This document shows, piece after piece, positions 22,241 to 29,127 of a stretch of DNA of 29,127 nucleotides (position 1 is the stretch's first letter; the number at the start of each line of letters is the position of its first letter). The notes beneath the pieces were generated by a model. That model saw only the letters and a list, made by a program, of their open reading frames with translations. It did not search any database and had not been told where the DNA came from. The DNA comes from a virus, in the IMG/VR virus record IMGVR_UViG_3300023215_000556, positions 1 to 29,127 of that record, one strand, 5' to 3'. The translations under genes and the position numbers were made by a program.

Positions 22241-22894
22241 TTAACGCATCCCCCAAGAACTAATCCAAGAGGCTGACGGCGGCATTGAAACCACTGGGGT
22301 TCCCATGTTCGTAGCCGTAAAACCTCCAGATGATAAGCCCATAGACTGAAACCCAGAAGTAGAGGGCCCCAAAGGGGCGGTCGCGCCGCCAAGGAACCCA
22401 GGGAGAGTCCCTCCGGCCTGTGCGTAGCCAAAAACACCAGAACCAAGGGTCATTAGAGCCCCCATAACCCCCGCGCTCTTCGCGGCGCTGGAGGCGGCGA
22501 AAGCCTGTTGTGCTTGATGCCTTAATTGGGTCGCCTGGAAATTGGCGGCGAGGACGGTAATTGCGGCGTTTTCCTTGGCGGTGACTACGTTCAACCCACC
22601 GACGTCGAGAATCTTGCTCTTGACGCCTTCCACGCTACCGGAGAAAGGGTCGATGTTCCCAGCGGCTCCAATGGCAGTTGTCGTGGCTAGGTTCGCCACT
22701 ATTGCCGCGAGTTGATTAACCGCCACACGCTTCGATTTGAGAGATTCCTGCCGTCCTTTCAACTTCTCCCAGTCGGCCTGTACCTGGAGGCCCTGGCCTT
22801 GCGATATGAGAGCAGCCGCCTGCGCCTGGCCCTGCTTTATCTGGCCAAGCGCACCAGCCACCGATAGGGCCAGTCCTATTCCCGCCAGACTCAT
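22241..22894 (-). CDS. Small internal virion protein candidate, gp14-like (217 aa)
   Basis: ATG 22894 overlaps the tail tube B stop by four bases. The N-terminus MSLAGIGLALSVAGALGQI is hydrophobic, followed by a Gln/Ala-rich helix (GQAQAAALISQGQGLQVQAD) and the segment KGRQESLKSKRVAVNQLAA. A hydrophobic segment SAGVMGALMTLGSGVFGYA (about 140-158) precedes a Gly/Ser-rich tail. Small helical proteins with a hydrophobic head, an RxxxLxS-x-x-x motif and Gly-rich ends are usual directly after tail tube B in podoviruses and correspond to T7 gp14, which is ejected into the outer membrane. The assignment is positional and by architecture. Confidence 0.7.
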   Translation of the reverse strand: MSLAGIGLALSVAGALGQIKQGQAQAAALISQGQGLQVQADWEKLKGRQESLKSKRVAVNQLAAIVANLATTTAIGAAGNIDPFSGSVEGVKSKILDVGGLNVVTAKENAAITVLAANFQATQLRHQAQQAFAASSAAKSAGVMGALMTLGSGVFGYAQAGGTLPGFLGGATAPLGPSTSGFQSMGLSSGGFTATNMGTPVVSMPPSASWISSWGMR

Positions 22895-25416
22895 TGTCCG
22901 ACACTCACTGTGTAATCAAGGGCCAGAAGAGTGAAAAACAGCGGGGCGTCCTGGGTGACCTCGATCTGTCCCTGGAGCGTGTAGCCGAGATACGGACCTG
23001 TCTGTTTTGTGCCAGTGAAAAACGCGATACCGCTGTCGAGCTTGTCCTCGTCGAGACGGCGAAAGGGTACAGCATCGCCATTTATCGTTAGATTCTGTGT
23101 ATCATCGAGAATAGCGTTGACCTTGATAACTCGCTTCTTGAAACCGGTGACAGGGCCTGACGGCAACCTCGTTTCGACCGGCATCGTCCTGACGAAAGGC
23201 GTCGTCTTCACCGCGTCTGCGTCCAGATCGTCGATGAATGTCGGATATTCGAGGCCCACCTCAATGTAGGTCGATGCTGGCCTGCCAATGGTGATCGAGC
23301 CTGACGCAACTGTTGCGTCTGCAAGCTCGGCGTCATCGGCAATTACCTTCACCGTCGCAGCTTCAAGGTGCGACAGGCTGTCGATCTTCGTCACGCTGGT
23401 GAAGGTCACAGCGGCATTATTCGATGGCGAGGAGGCGAGGGTCTGCTCGATGGTGAGAGTACTCTCTGTGGTGCTTAAAACCGTCGCAGCGGTGATCGTA
23501 TAGCTGCCGGTGACCCCGCTGATCGTGAAGGTATCGCTAACCTGGGGCTGCACGGTAAAACCATCGACGACCAGGGTGGTTCCTGTCTGGGACGCGCCGT
23601 CAACCAAAGTGGTTCCGTAGGCTGGCGGCAATGTCTGGGACGCGCCGTCTGTGGTGTAATTATCGTCGAAAGCCTCCAGATGATAGACGGTCGCACCGTT
23701 GATCGTGCGCTTGCAGACGACATAGATAACCGGCGTGTCGGCGTCGTCGATGGCAACGTCCTCGAAGGTGCCGGTTGTCGTCCACAATGCCGGAGCAATA
23801 ACATTCTGGTTGCGGAGAATCGAGAAGGCGGCGATCGACCCTGCGATACCTCCGGTGCCGCCGTTGCGGATTAACAGCAGATCACCCTCGTCTACGTTGG
23901 TCCCCCTCCTCATTGTGATCCGCGTAGGCGACTGCAAAAGATGAGAACTCAACAACGAGATATCGTTGGACACGAAACTACCCTCAAGGTCGCTGAAGAT
24001 AAGCTCGCGGATCGCCTTCCCGCCACGCTGAATATAGAGGGTGCCGCCCTCGGTCATCTGCGGCCTTATGCCCTCCGCCGAACCTCGGCGCGTGGCTGGC
24101 TTGAATAGGAACCCGGTCGGCGTCAAAGGCTGGCCGTCGAGTTGCGGCACGGTGAACTCGGTACCGGTCGTGAAACATTGAAAATCACGGCCCGACATCA
24201 CAGCGGTCACCGCGTTGACCTGATCGGTATCGATGGTCGCCTCAAGGGCCTCGTCGTCGAGAGCCTGGCCGGGGTCAAAATCGAAGAAAAATCCTACCCT
24301 CGATCCCCAAACGGTCGTCGGGAGCGACCGCGCCCCTCCAACCAGAAGCCTCCCCTCGTGGAAGGTTGCCGTCCTCGGCCACCCCCTGGCAACAGACCAA
24401 GCATCCCGATAGCCTTGTTCAATCGTCCAATCTCCAGACGGGATGGCGTCGGTGTCGAAAAACGGCGATAGCGTAACGGCCTTGACGACAGTCGAGCTTT
24501 CGATTTCGAGGATGCGGGCCTCGCCAATGCCGCTGCCGTTATCGAATATTCTCTGCCCTACCTGGCTGGTGACGGTGAATACCGAGGTGGCGTCGGGATT
24601 GACGGTCCACGCAACGGATACGGTTGCCACTTTGGTGGAGCCAACATAGTCGGAGATGATCCTCTCCTGACCGATGCCGGTCCCGCTCTGGATAATGACC
24701 GAGGAGCCGTTAAATATGTCGTTGGTGGCGCTCGCTCCGCTATCGAGGGTGATCGTCGTCGAGGTTCCGGCTTGGGCAGTCCCATCGCGGCCCTCGTGGA
24801 AAACCGCAACGCTCGCCGTGAGATCAACCCTGCCATCGGTGGCGGAAGGCGTCAACGTCGCAGCGGGATTTGTATTTGTCGCGGCGAACAGATATCGCGG
24901 TATATTGTCCCACGCGATATCGGACACCGTCCACGCGGAGTCGGTTGAACCCCTGACAATCTTCAAGGACTTCATATCCTCGTGGAAAAGCAGGAGCGTG
25001 TCGGCGGATTGCGTCCACCACATATTGCCTAGCTCGGCTGAAGTGACGCCATCGGTGACGCCGGATACGCCAGACGAAACATCGAGATAATCGTTACCGC
25101 TGGCGTTGATATTTGTGACGAGGACGCCTCCCTTGAAAATGTACGCCCGCGTCCCGACGAAAAGAAAAATATACGTTTGCGTCGTGCTGAACGAGAAGTT
25201 GACGATTGCAACGCCGTCTTCTGGGGTGGCGGCAGACGGTATCAGGAATTTGAATGGAAGACCGGGGCGGCGCTCGATGGTGCCGCGGGGATTAATAACG
25301 ACGTTTCGGGCACGCTCCAAAGCACTTTCGTATTGTTTTAGGTCAACTCTCCCCCGTAATTCTGGGTTGATTTCGCCGACCGTAAAATTGGTTTGAAGTT
25401 TGACGACACGGCTCAT
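22891..25416 (-). CDS. Tail tubular protein B-like (841 aa)
   Basis: This would be the nozzle protein at the end of the short tail. The N-terminus KLQTNFTVGEINPELRGRVD, then YESALERARNVVINPRGTIE and RRPG, is the hallmark of podovirus tail tube B/stabilisation proteins. The remainder is beta-rich with repeated strands (FSFSTTQTYIFLFVGTRAYI, MWWTQSADTLLLFHEDMKSL, TATFHEGRLLVGGARSLPTT), as expected for a beta-propeller-like nozzle. A Gly/Thr-rich domain around 580-670 (DGASQTGTTLVVDGFTVQ) could be an inserted Ig-like module. Length is close to T7 gp12 (794 aa). The start overlaps the tail tube A stop by four bases (ATGA), so the pair is co-translated. The end overlaps the 217-aa gene start by four bases. 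Confidence 0.9.
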   Translation of the reverse strand: MSRVVKLQTNFTVGEINPELRGRVDLKQYESALERARNVVINPRGTIERRPGLPFKFLIPSAATPEDGVAIVNFSFSTTQTYIFLFVGTRAYIFKGGVLVTNINASGNDYLDVSSGVSGVTDGVTSAELGNMWWTQSADTLLLFHEDMKSLKIVRGSTDSAWTVSDIAWDNIPRYLFAATNTNPAATLTPSATDGRVDLTASVAVFHEGRDGTAQAGTSTTITLDSGASATNDIFNGSSVIIQSGTGIGQERIISDYVGSTKVATVSVAWTVNPDATSVFTVTSQVGQRIFDNGSGIGEARILEIESSTVVKAVTLSPFFDTDAIPSGDWTIEQGYRDAWSVARGWPRTATFHEGRLLVGGARSLPTTVWGSRVGFFFDFDPGQALDDEALEATIDTDQVNAVTAVMSGRDFQCFTTGTEFTVPQLDGQPLTPTGFLFKPATRRGSAEGIRPQMTEGGTLYIQRGGKAIRELIFSDLEGSFVSNDISLLSSHLLQSPTRITMRRGTNVDEGDLLLIRNGGTGGIAGSIAAFSILRNQNVIAPALWTTTGTFEDVAIDDADTPVIYVVCKRTINGATVYHLEAFDDNYTTDGASQTLPPAYGTTLVDGASQTGTTLVVDGFTVQPQVSDTFTISGVTGSYTITAATVLSTTESTLTIEQTLASSPSNNAAVTFTSVTKIDSLSHLEAATVKVIADDAELADATVASGSITIGRPASTYIEVGLEYPTFIDDLDADAVKTTPFVRTMPVETRLPSGPVTGFKKRVIKVNAILDDTQNLTINGDAVPFRRLDEDKLDSGIAFFTGTKQTGPYLGYTLQGQIEVTQDAPLFFTLLALDYTVSVGQ

Positions 25417-26039
25417 AGACTCAACCTGGCGTCAACCAATGGATAATCAGCGATGATGGCTGTGGGCCGTCCCTGGCCGTCAATCGACGCAGCCTGGCGG
25501 AAGAAACCGCCCCGCCCGCCCTCGACGGGTGTACCGATGGCAATCCTCTCCCAGTGCTGCGCCTTAGTAATCTGATCGGTTATTGGCTCGGCCATGTGCA
25601 TGGCGACCATGTATTTAAGGAGTTGGATAAAATACGCTGGCATTTGGGCTTCCAGCGGGACGAATTGATAATCGATGACGACTGTTACAAAGTCGGTGAC
25701 GACATCTGACCCAAGCATCTCCCAGCCAGCAACAACCGGCGAAACACCGTTCCCGGTCGAATTAAACAGGGCTCGAGGAACACCCGTCAGAGAATCGGAC
25801 GGCATCGGGAAAGAATTATTCCACTCGTTGACCGGATCACCAACGCTCTCGAAGATTTCAACCTTTTTCAAGGAAAAACTCCAAGGATACATCGCCAAGG
25901 TGATCGAGCGGATTTCCGGGTAGAGAGCCTCGCATATTCCGGCTCTGGTTGTACCATCAGCGAAACTGCTGATCTCGCTCTCGCCTAGAAGGATCAGGGC
26001 GTGCGAGCAAATTTTAACGTCTGTATCACCAGCCGCCAT
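25413..26039 (-). CDS. Tail tubular protein A-like (adaptor, 208 aa)
   Basis: This adaptor would link the portal to the nozzle, as T7 gp11 does (196 aa). The 208-residue sequence opens MAAGDTDVKICSHALILLGE and shows ITLAMYPWSFSLKKVEIFES, LTGVPRALFNSTGN and FVPLEAQMPAYFIQLLKYMV, the conserved order of gp11-like proteins (a helix with ALxLxG, then a YPW block, then a mid-protein P-x-x-F block). The ending HWERIAIGTPVEGGRGGFFR is also family-like. ATG 26039 follows GGAGAGGGTC. Between its start and the head gene lies a strong GC hairpin. The stop overlaps the tail tube B start by four bases. Confidence 0.88.
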   Translation of the reverse strand: MAAGDTDVKICSHALILLGESEISSFADGTTRAGICEALYPEIRSITLAMYPWSFSLKKVEIFESVGDPVNEWNNSFPMPSDSLTGVPRALFNSTGNGVSPVVAGWEMLGSDVVTDFVTVVIDYQFVPLEAQMPAYFIQLLKYMVAMHMAEPITDQITKAQHWERIAIGTPVEGGRGGFFRQAASIDGQGRPTAIIADYPLVDARLSL

Positions 26040-26067
26040 GTGACCCTCTCCGCCGGTGGACCCAAGA

Positions 26068-26093
26068 CTGGGGGGAGCCGAAACCCCCCCCAG
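26068..26093 (-). other. GC-rich hairpin between head and tail genes
   Basis: CTGGGGGG at 26068-26075 pairs with CCCCCCAG at 26086-26093 around a 10-base loop. On the - strand no T run follows, so it is not a typical intrinsic terminator. It lies in the 62-base gap before the tail tube A start. It may trim or stabilise the abundant capsid messenger, as stem loops do in other phages, which is inference. Confidence 0.6.
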
Positions 26094-26101
26094 AATTAGC
26101 C

Positions 26102-26407
26102 TTAGTCGGTATCGGTACCACCAAGCACCGTCGCATCGGTGATATCGATGATGCCGGCGGAAGTGACCTGGGTGACGACGTGCATACCAAAGGTCGCGCT
26201 GCCAGAGGCAACCGCGTGGATGTACATCAAATCTCCTACTTTCATCAGATCCCGCATGCCGGTATTCGTCGTCGTGCCGTTGTCGAAATACCCAGCAGAA
26301 TCGATGACCGCAGCCGTATCATCAGACTTGTAGCTCCACATCTGAGGAGCATTACCGGCCTTGGAACCGCCGCCGACGAGAGACAAGTTTTCAGAATTAA
26401 AAGCCAT
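26102..26407 (-). CDS. Small head-associated protein, decoration candidate (101 aa)
   Basis: ATG 26407 follows GGGAGACGG, eleven bases below the capsid stop. The 101 residues begin MAFNSENLSLVGGGSKAGN and contain APQMWSYKSDDTAAVIDSAG, then YFDNG and DLMKVGDLMYIHAVASGS. The first half (N-x-E-N-L-S-x-x-G-G, G-N-A-P-Q-x-W-x-Y) and the V-G-D-L pattern are found in short proteins beside podovirus capsid genes, from memory, where they are treated as head decoration or head-fibre-related beta folds. No Cys or membrane span is seen. The role is inferred from position; it could bind the outside of the shell. Confidence 0.72.
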   Translation of the reverse strand: MAFNSENLSLVGGGSKAGNAPQMWSYKSDDTAAVIDSAGYFDNGTTTNTGMRDLMKVGDLMYIHAVASGSATFGMHVVTQVTSAGIIDITDATVLGGTDTD

Positions 26408-26418
26408 TATCCGTCTCC

Positions 26419-27258
26419 CTATTCCCTAGTTGTGATTTTGACGATGCCCTCATCGTCGATGGCAACAGCGCCGGCGGAGAGCTTGCCCGTGACGAGCCAC
26501 GAGGTTTTCTCCGCGATATAGTTGATTTCCGTCGCCTGGCCCATGCTTTCGGCATAGCCGAGGGCGTCGGAATGCCACGCAAAGGTGCTTCGATCACTGG
26601 AGCCGTCGATGGACAAGCCGCCTTCATCGCGGTCGCCCATCATAATGAACCTAAATCCGAGAAAGGTGTCTACCGCGCCGTTTACAAGACTTTTAACGGT
26701 ATTGTAATCGGACGAAGAAATCTCGGTTTGCGAAAGAAGGTTCGCCAACCCGTCCGCAGACATCAGGAAATAACGGTCGCCAGACGGTACGTTATTGCCG
26801 TCGAGCAGCCGCTTGGCTTCCCGGATTTTAGCGACCACTAGATTGGTGTTGCTCCCGCCAATAGAGTTGGCCACCGTGAGCGAGGTGCTAGAGGCGGCGA
26901 GGGCATCGAGCTTGATCTGATCGGCGCGGCGACCAATGGCCCCCGAGACAACTTTAACAAGCTCTTGGCGCTCATTGTAGTTGACGTGACTCTGGTCGAA
27001 TATGTCGGTGTACTCGGGCGCCGCATAATCGCTTAGAGTTGCCGTCACGTTGGTGTGAGCCACGTTAAGTGGCGTTACGTCGGTCTGGGGAATTCGCAAA
27101 CCGGCGACCCCCTTCCCGACCTTGGGGAATTTAACTGTTGACCCGATGACACCATTTCGGATGCGGCAAGTACCAGCAAGTTGCTGTTGCGCCTGGTACC
27201 CTTGCTTCACCTCGGCGTCGAACAAGGTCACAAAGTTTGTAGATAGTGATACAGCCAT
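26419..27258 (-). CDS. Major capsid protein (279 aa)
   Basis: The start is ATG 27258 (MAVSLSTNFVTLFDAEVKQ), with GGAG ten bases upstream; a TTG at 27279 in the same frame has no better site. The sequence GTCRIRNGVIGSTVKFPKVG, then TDVTPLNVAHTNVTATLSD and NERQELVKVVSGAIGRRADQ, follows the HK97-fold capsid proteins of podoviruses (N-arm, E-loop, spine helix). DRYFLMSADGLANLLSQ and FLGFRFIMMGDRDEGG match the A-domain and later strands. At 279 residues it is somewhat shorter than T7 gp10A (345 aa). The chain ends IVKITTRE without a visible extension, and I see no frameshift form. It lies after the scaffold gene, behind a structured leader that may give it a separate transcript. Confidence 0.92.
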   Translation of the reverse strand: MAVSLSTNFVTLFDAEVKQGYQAQQQLAGTCRIRNGVIGSTVKFPKVGKGVAGLRIPQTDVTPLNVAHTNVTATLSDYAAPEYTDIFDQSHVNYNERQELVKVVSGAIGRRADQIKLDALAASSTSLTVANSIGGSNTNLVVAKIREAKRLLDGNNVPSGDRYFLMSADGLANLLSQTEISSSDYNTVKSLVNGAVDTFLGFRFIMMGDRDEGGLSIDGSSDRSTFAWHSDALGYAESMGQATEINYIAEKTSWLVTGKLSAGAVAIDDEGIVKITTRE

Positions 27259-27324
27259 TTCGGTTGCGCTCCACTGCAAGATGTGACAGGGCGCTACAGT
27301 TGTCAGGCGGACCTGGCTGCGGCT

Positions 27325-27363
27325 CGGGGGAAAGCCCCCCGTTTCGCTGCGGGTTTTCCCCGC
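27325..27363 (-). promoter_or_regulatory. Tandem hairpins in the capsid gene leader
   Basis: Two stem loops lie 67-105 bases upstream of the capsid start: CGGGGG/CCCCCG at 27325-27330 and 27336-27341, and GCGGG/CCCGC at 27349-27353 and 27359-27363. Both would form in the capsid mRNA (- strand). Neither has a T run after it. They may protect the messenger or control ribosome loading, which is inference. Confidence 0.5.
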
Positions 27364-27404
27364 TACCAGACCGGCCCACCGAAATGGGTTATCGATCTAT
27401 CTTG

Positions 27405-27434
27405 TCTATAGACACAAAAAAAAGGCTCCGTCAA
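27405..27434 (-). promoter_or_regulatory. Candidate sigma70-type promoter for the capsid gene
   Basis: On the - strand TTGACG (27429-27434) and TATAGA (27405-27410) are separated by 18 bases. The -35 element matches the consensus at five of six positions and the -10 at four. The -10 lies in a perfect palindrome TGTCTATAGACA (27403-27414). The -35 falls in the upstream terminator stem, an unusual arrangement. A start near 27398 would give a leader of about 140 bases. Confidence 0.3.
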
Positions 27435-27447
27435 GAGACGAAACCTT
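27415..27447 (-). terminator. Rho-independent terminator between scaffold and capsid genes
   Basis: Read on the - strand, an 11-pair stem (27437-27447 with 27422-27432, three G-T pairs) has a TCTT loop and is followed by eight T residues. This is a strong intrinsic terminator shape. It would stop or reduce read-through from the portal/scaffold transcript before the capsid gene. Confidence 0.7.
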
Positions 27448-27451
27448 AGTT

Positions 27452-27501
27452 GTGGTGTTTTATGCCGGAGGGGGAGGTCTTCGATCCGGCAATTACACCA
27501 C
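27452..27501 (-). other. Nested hairpin downstream of the scaffold stop
   Basis: GTGGTGT at 27452-27458 pairs with ACACCAC at 27495-27501, and inside it GCCGGA (27464-27469) pairs with TCCGGC (27485-27490). It sits just downstream of the scaffold stop and directly before the terminator. Possible roles are RNA processing or part of a compound terminator. Confidence 0.5.
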
Positions 27502-27512
27502 GAGGAGAACTC

Positions 27513-28310
27513 CTACATAACCATTCGATTGTCTGGAGCAGTGCCGAATACCGCAGCGAAGGTCTTCTCGACCTTTGCGCGATAAGCAGGATCGGTCTGA
27601 TATTTCGGGTCTTTCACCATCTGGTAGCATTCTTCCTTTGAGGGAAGAGCCGCAGCCTCGGGGGAGACGGTGGTGGGGATAGTTGTAATATCGTTATAGA
27701 AACGCCGCATCGACATCATCGCCTTGACGCCCGAGGCGGTACCGCCCCAGACCTTGAATTCCTCAAAATCGTCCTCGCCCCAATATCCACTCTTCACCAA
27801 ACGACGCGCCCAATCGATCTGATCGTTGATGATCTTATCGGCTTGCGGGCCAAGACGCTTCATCTCGGCATCGCGGTCGAAGGCGTTCTGCTGCACCGTA
27901 TCCTTGCCATTCTGAAGTATCTTCTCGGCAAGTTGGTCGAAGTGTTCCTGGCTGATCCCGGCTTCCTTCGCCCAGTCTGCGTAGGTCTGCAAGACAGGAT
28001 CGTCCTCGGGAACATTGTGATCCTTGGCGACCTTTAAATCGTAACCGCCTTCCGGCGTCTTGTGTTTGCCGGCGCGGAACTTTCCTTCAAGCTCCGTATA
28101 TGATTTTGCGAGGCCCTCGACATCGACCTCGCCTTCCTTGACGAATTTATCGGGAACCCCTTCCGGGACAGGCGGCGACTCTGCGGCCTCGTCTGACTCG
28201 ACGGCCACATGATCGACAGCCGTGCCTTCTTCCGGCAGTGTATCTTCAACCGGCTCTTCCATCGGGGTGTCAGCGAGGAGGCTGGTCGCCGCTTTTTCTT
28301 CTTCCACCAT
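27513..28310 (-). CDS. Capsid scaffold / assembly protein (265 aa)
   Basis: This 265-residue protein is very acidic at its N-terminus (EEPVEDTLPEEGTAVDHVAV), has a PEGVPDKFVKEGEVDVEGLA motif followed by SYTELEGKFRAGKH, and a helical middle (VLQTYADWAKEAGISQEHFD, QLAEKILQNGKD). KFV-x-x-G-x-(V/I)-D-x-x-x-L-x-K-(S/A)-Y-x-E-L-E is the signature I associate with scaffold proteins of T7-like and other podoviruses. It acts as a temporary internal scaffold for procapsids and leaves on maturation. The C-terminus (CYQMVKDPKYQTDPAYRAK) may bind the shell. ATG 28310 follows AGAGGTAGATAG eight bases below the previous stop. A terminator stands between it and the capsid gene, so the two may be expressed in different amounts. 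Confidence 0.85.
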   Translation of the reverse strand: MVEEEKAATSLLADTPMEEPVEDTLPEEGTAVDHVAVESDEAAESPPVPEGVPDKFVKEGEVDVEGLAKSYTELEGKFRAGKHKTPEGGYDLKVAKDHNVPEDDPVLQTYADWAKEAGISQEHFDQLAEKILQNGKDTVQQNAFDRDAEMKRLGPQADKIINDQIDWARRLVKSGYWGEDDFEEFKVWGGTASGVKAMMSMRRFYNDITTIPTTVSPEAAALPSKEECYQMVKDPKYQTDPAYRAKVEKTFAAVFGTAPDNRMVM

Positions 28311-28318
28311 TCTTCTAT

Positions 28319-28615
28319 CTACCTCTTTCTCGCCCTATCAATGCGAGCCATTAGCTCGCGAATAAGCGTGTTCTGACCCTCGCGGAAAAACCCGTAATCG
28401 GTTGCGTAGCCGGGAGCCCAGCAAGGCTGGTCGATGTAAGCTCTCTTCAAATGCTTCATCACCTTAAGACCGTCCTCGGTCGAGAATAGCCTCGATATTG
28501 CCTTATCAGTCTCGGCTTGTTCTGTTTCAAGATAAGCAGGAGCCATCGGCGGCTCAACATCGACACCTTCCCATCCTGGTGTCGAAATGCTGACTACGTT
28601 TTCGTCGGCGCTCAT
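28319..28615 (-). CDS. Bbp19-like protein between portal and scaffold (98 aa)
   Basis: ATG 28615 overlaps the portal stop by four bases. The 98 residues contain ISRLFSTEDGLKVMKHLKRA, then QPCWAPG, GFFREGQNTLIRELMARID. The pattern (R-x-F-x-T-E-D-G-x-x-V-x-x-x-L, later FREG-x-x-x-L/V-x) is the one I know from Bbp19-like proteins of short-tailed phages, which lie near portal and scaffold genes. Their function is not known; a role in DNA packaging or head assembly has been assumed. The N-terminus is acidic and the C-terminus strongly basic (RIDRARKR). It carries a single Cys and no membrane span. The call rests on motif order and gene position, so I give it moderate confidence. Confidence 0.65.
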   Translation of the reverse strand: MSADENVVSISTPGWEGVDVEPPMAPAYLETEQAETDKAISRLFSTEDGLKVMKHLKRAYIDQPCWAPGYATDYGFFREGQNTLIRELMARIDRARKR

Positions 28616-29127
28616 TGGACAGGCGCTCCTGGCGGCGGCGCCCCCGGATCAACAGCCTGTTGTTGCGACTGCGCCTGGGCCTCAAGGAACTGCTGCCCCA
28701 TCTCCTCGATCTCCTGGCGTTCTTCCTGGCTGGTGCGGAGCGTGACCGGAACGCCAAGTTGATCCGCCACCCAATCAGCGATCGCATCCATCTTCGCCGT
28801 CGCCAACCCCACCGGTCCTAATTGCGAGGCAATACCAAGCCACTGAAGGACGCTCTGAACCTCATCGAGGTTTTGCGCTTGAGCCAGCGGCGAAACGGGG
28901 ACGATCCGAACCTCCAGCCCATCGACGCGAAGCGGCAGATCGATCAGGCCCTCGTCGCCCATAATGTCGAGAACCAGGCGCACCAGCGGCACCATCGTTT
29001 CGGTGATCATCCTCCCGTAGGCGGCACCCATATTGATCGCCAGGTCACGCATACGCTCGACTATTTCGGTCGCGCTCCTTGCCGACATGTTGTCTGGCGG
29101 GAGGCTGTCGTCGAGAAGCGTCTTCTT
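28612..29127 (-). CDS. Portal (head-tail connector) protein, C-terminal part
   Basis: The frame is open to the window edge, so the gene's 5' part is missing. Codons before the internal Met at 29088 continue in frame (KKTLLDDSLPPDNM), showing that this Met is not the true start. The 172 visible residues hold SARSATEIVERMRDLAINMG, AYGRMITETMVPLVRLVLDI and then VRIVPVSPLAQAQNLDEVQS, as in the C-terminal part of podovirus connectors of the T7 gp8 family. These proteins form a dodecameric ring where DNA enters and leaves the head. The Gln/Pro-rich end (QSQQQAVDPGAPPPGAPVQ) is flexible and typical. The stop overlaps the next gene by four bases. Confidence 0.85.
   Translation of the reverse strand, partial: KKTLLDDSLPPDNMSARSATEIVERMRDLAINMGAAYGRMITETMVPLVRLVLDIMGDEGLIDLPLRVDGLEVRIVPVSPLAQAQNLDEVQSVLQWLGIASQLGPVGLATAKMDAIADWVADQLGVPVTLRTSQEERQEIEEMGQQFLEAQAQSQQQAVDPGAPPPGAPVQ

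Noticed and set aside
27450-27502. tRNA-like appearance (TTCGATCC inside a stem)
   Set aside because: The arms and spacing do not fit a cloverleaf: no anticodon arm, wrong distance between T-loop-like sequence and the closing stem. I keep it only as a hairpin.

Overview
The window reads as part of a tailed bacteriophage or prophage genome with a short-tailed (podovirus, T7-like) virion plan. The small hypothetical genes, the style of the serine recombinase and the LexA-type helix-turn-helix protein resemble those of alphaproteobacterial phages, and the fibre architecture resembles marine podoviruses. This host guess is inference; no host gene, tRNA or taxonomic marker is present. Terminase, DNA polymerase and RNA polymerase genes are not in the window.

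Layout: two converging blocks meet end to end at 4753/4754 with no base between the two stop codons. The left block (1-4753, + strand) carries four small unknown genes separated by two near-identical hairpins, a small serine recombinase immediately followed by the C-terminal remnant of a tyrosine integrase, a lambda/YqaJ-type exonuclease, a probable single-strand annealing protein, a LexA-like winged-helix protein, a probably frameshifted small gene and a one-span membrane protein.

The right block (29127 down to 4754, - strand) is the late region, read from right to left: portal C-terminus (cut by the window edge), a Bbp19-like gene, scaffold, a structured non-coding leader, major capsid protein, a small head-associated protein, tail tube A and B, four internal virion or DNA-ejection candidates (217, 604, 865 and 1030 aa), a 1295-aa T7-type tail fibre, a 97-aa gene, an 890-aa repeat fibre ending in an S74 self-cleaving chaperone, further small fibre or accessory genes, and then lysis (holin candidates, M15 endolysin, overlapping Rz/Rz1 spanins). 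Many late genes overlap by 1-4 bases, which implies translational coupling.

How it fits together: the exonuclease and annealing protein form a Red-like recombination pair. The recombinase suggests a temperate or formerly temperate lifestyle. The portal-to-ejection genes build the particle, the fibres bind the host, and the distal genes open the cell. The most notable features are the recombinase next to a decayed integrase, the roughly 39 x 17-aa repeat fibre, the fibre combining T7, shaft and YadA-head-like repeats, the structured leader of the capsid gene with a terminator in front of it, and the frameshifted gene at 4363-4556. I did not find a clearly new defence or enzymatic system.
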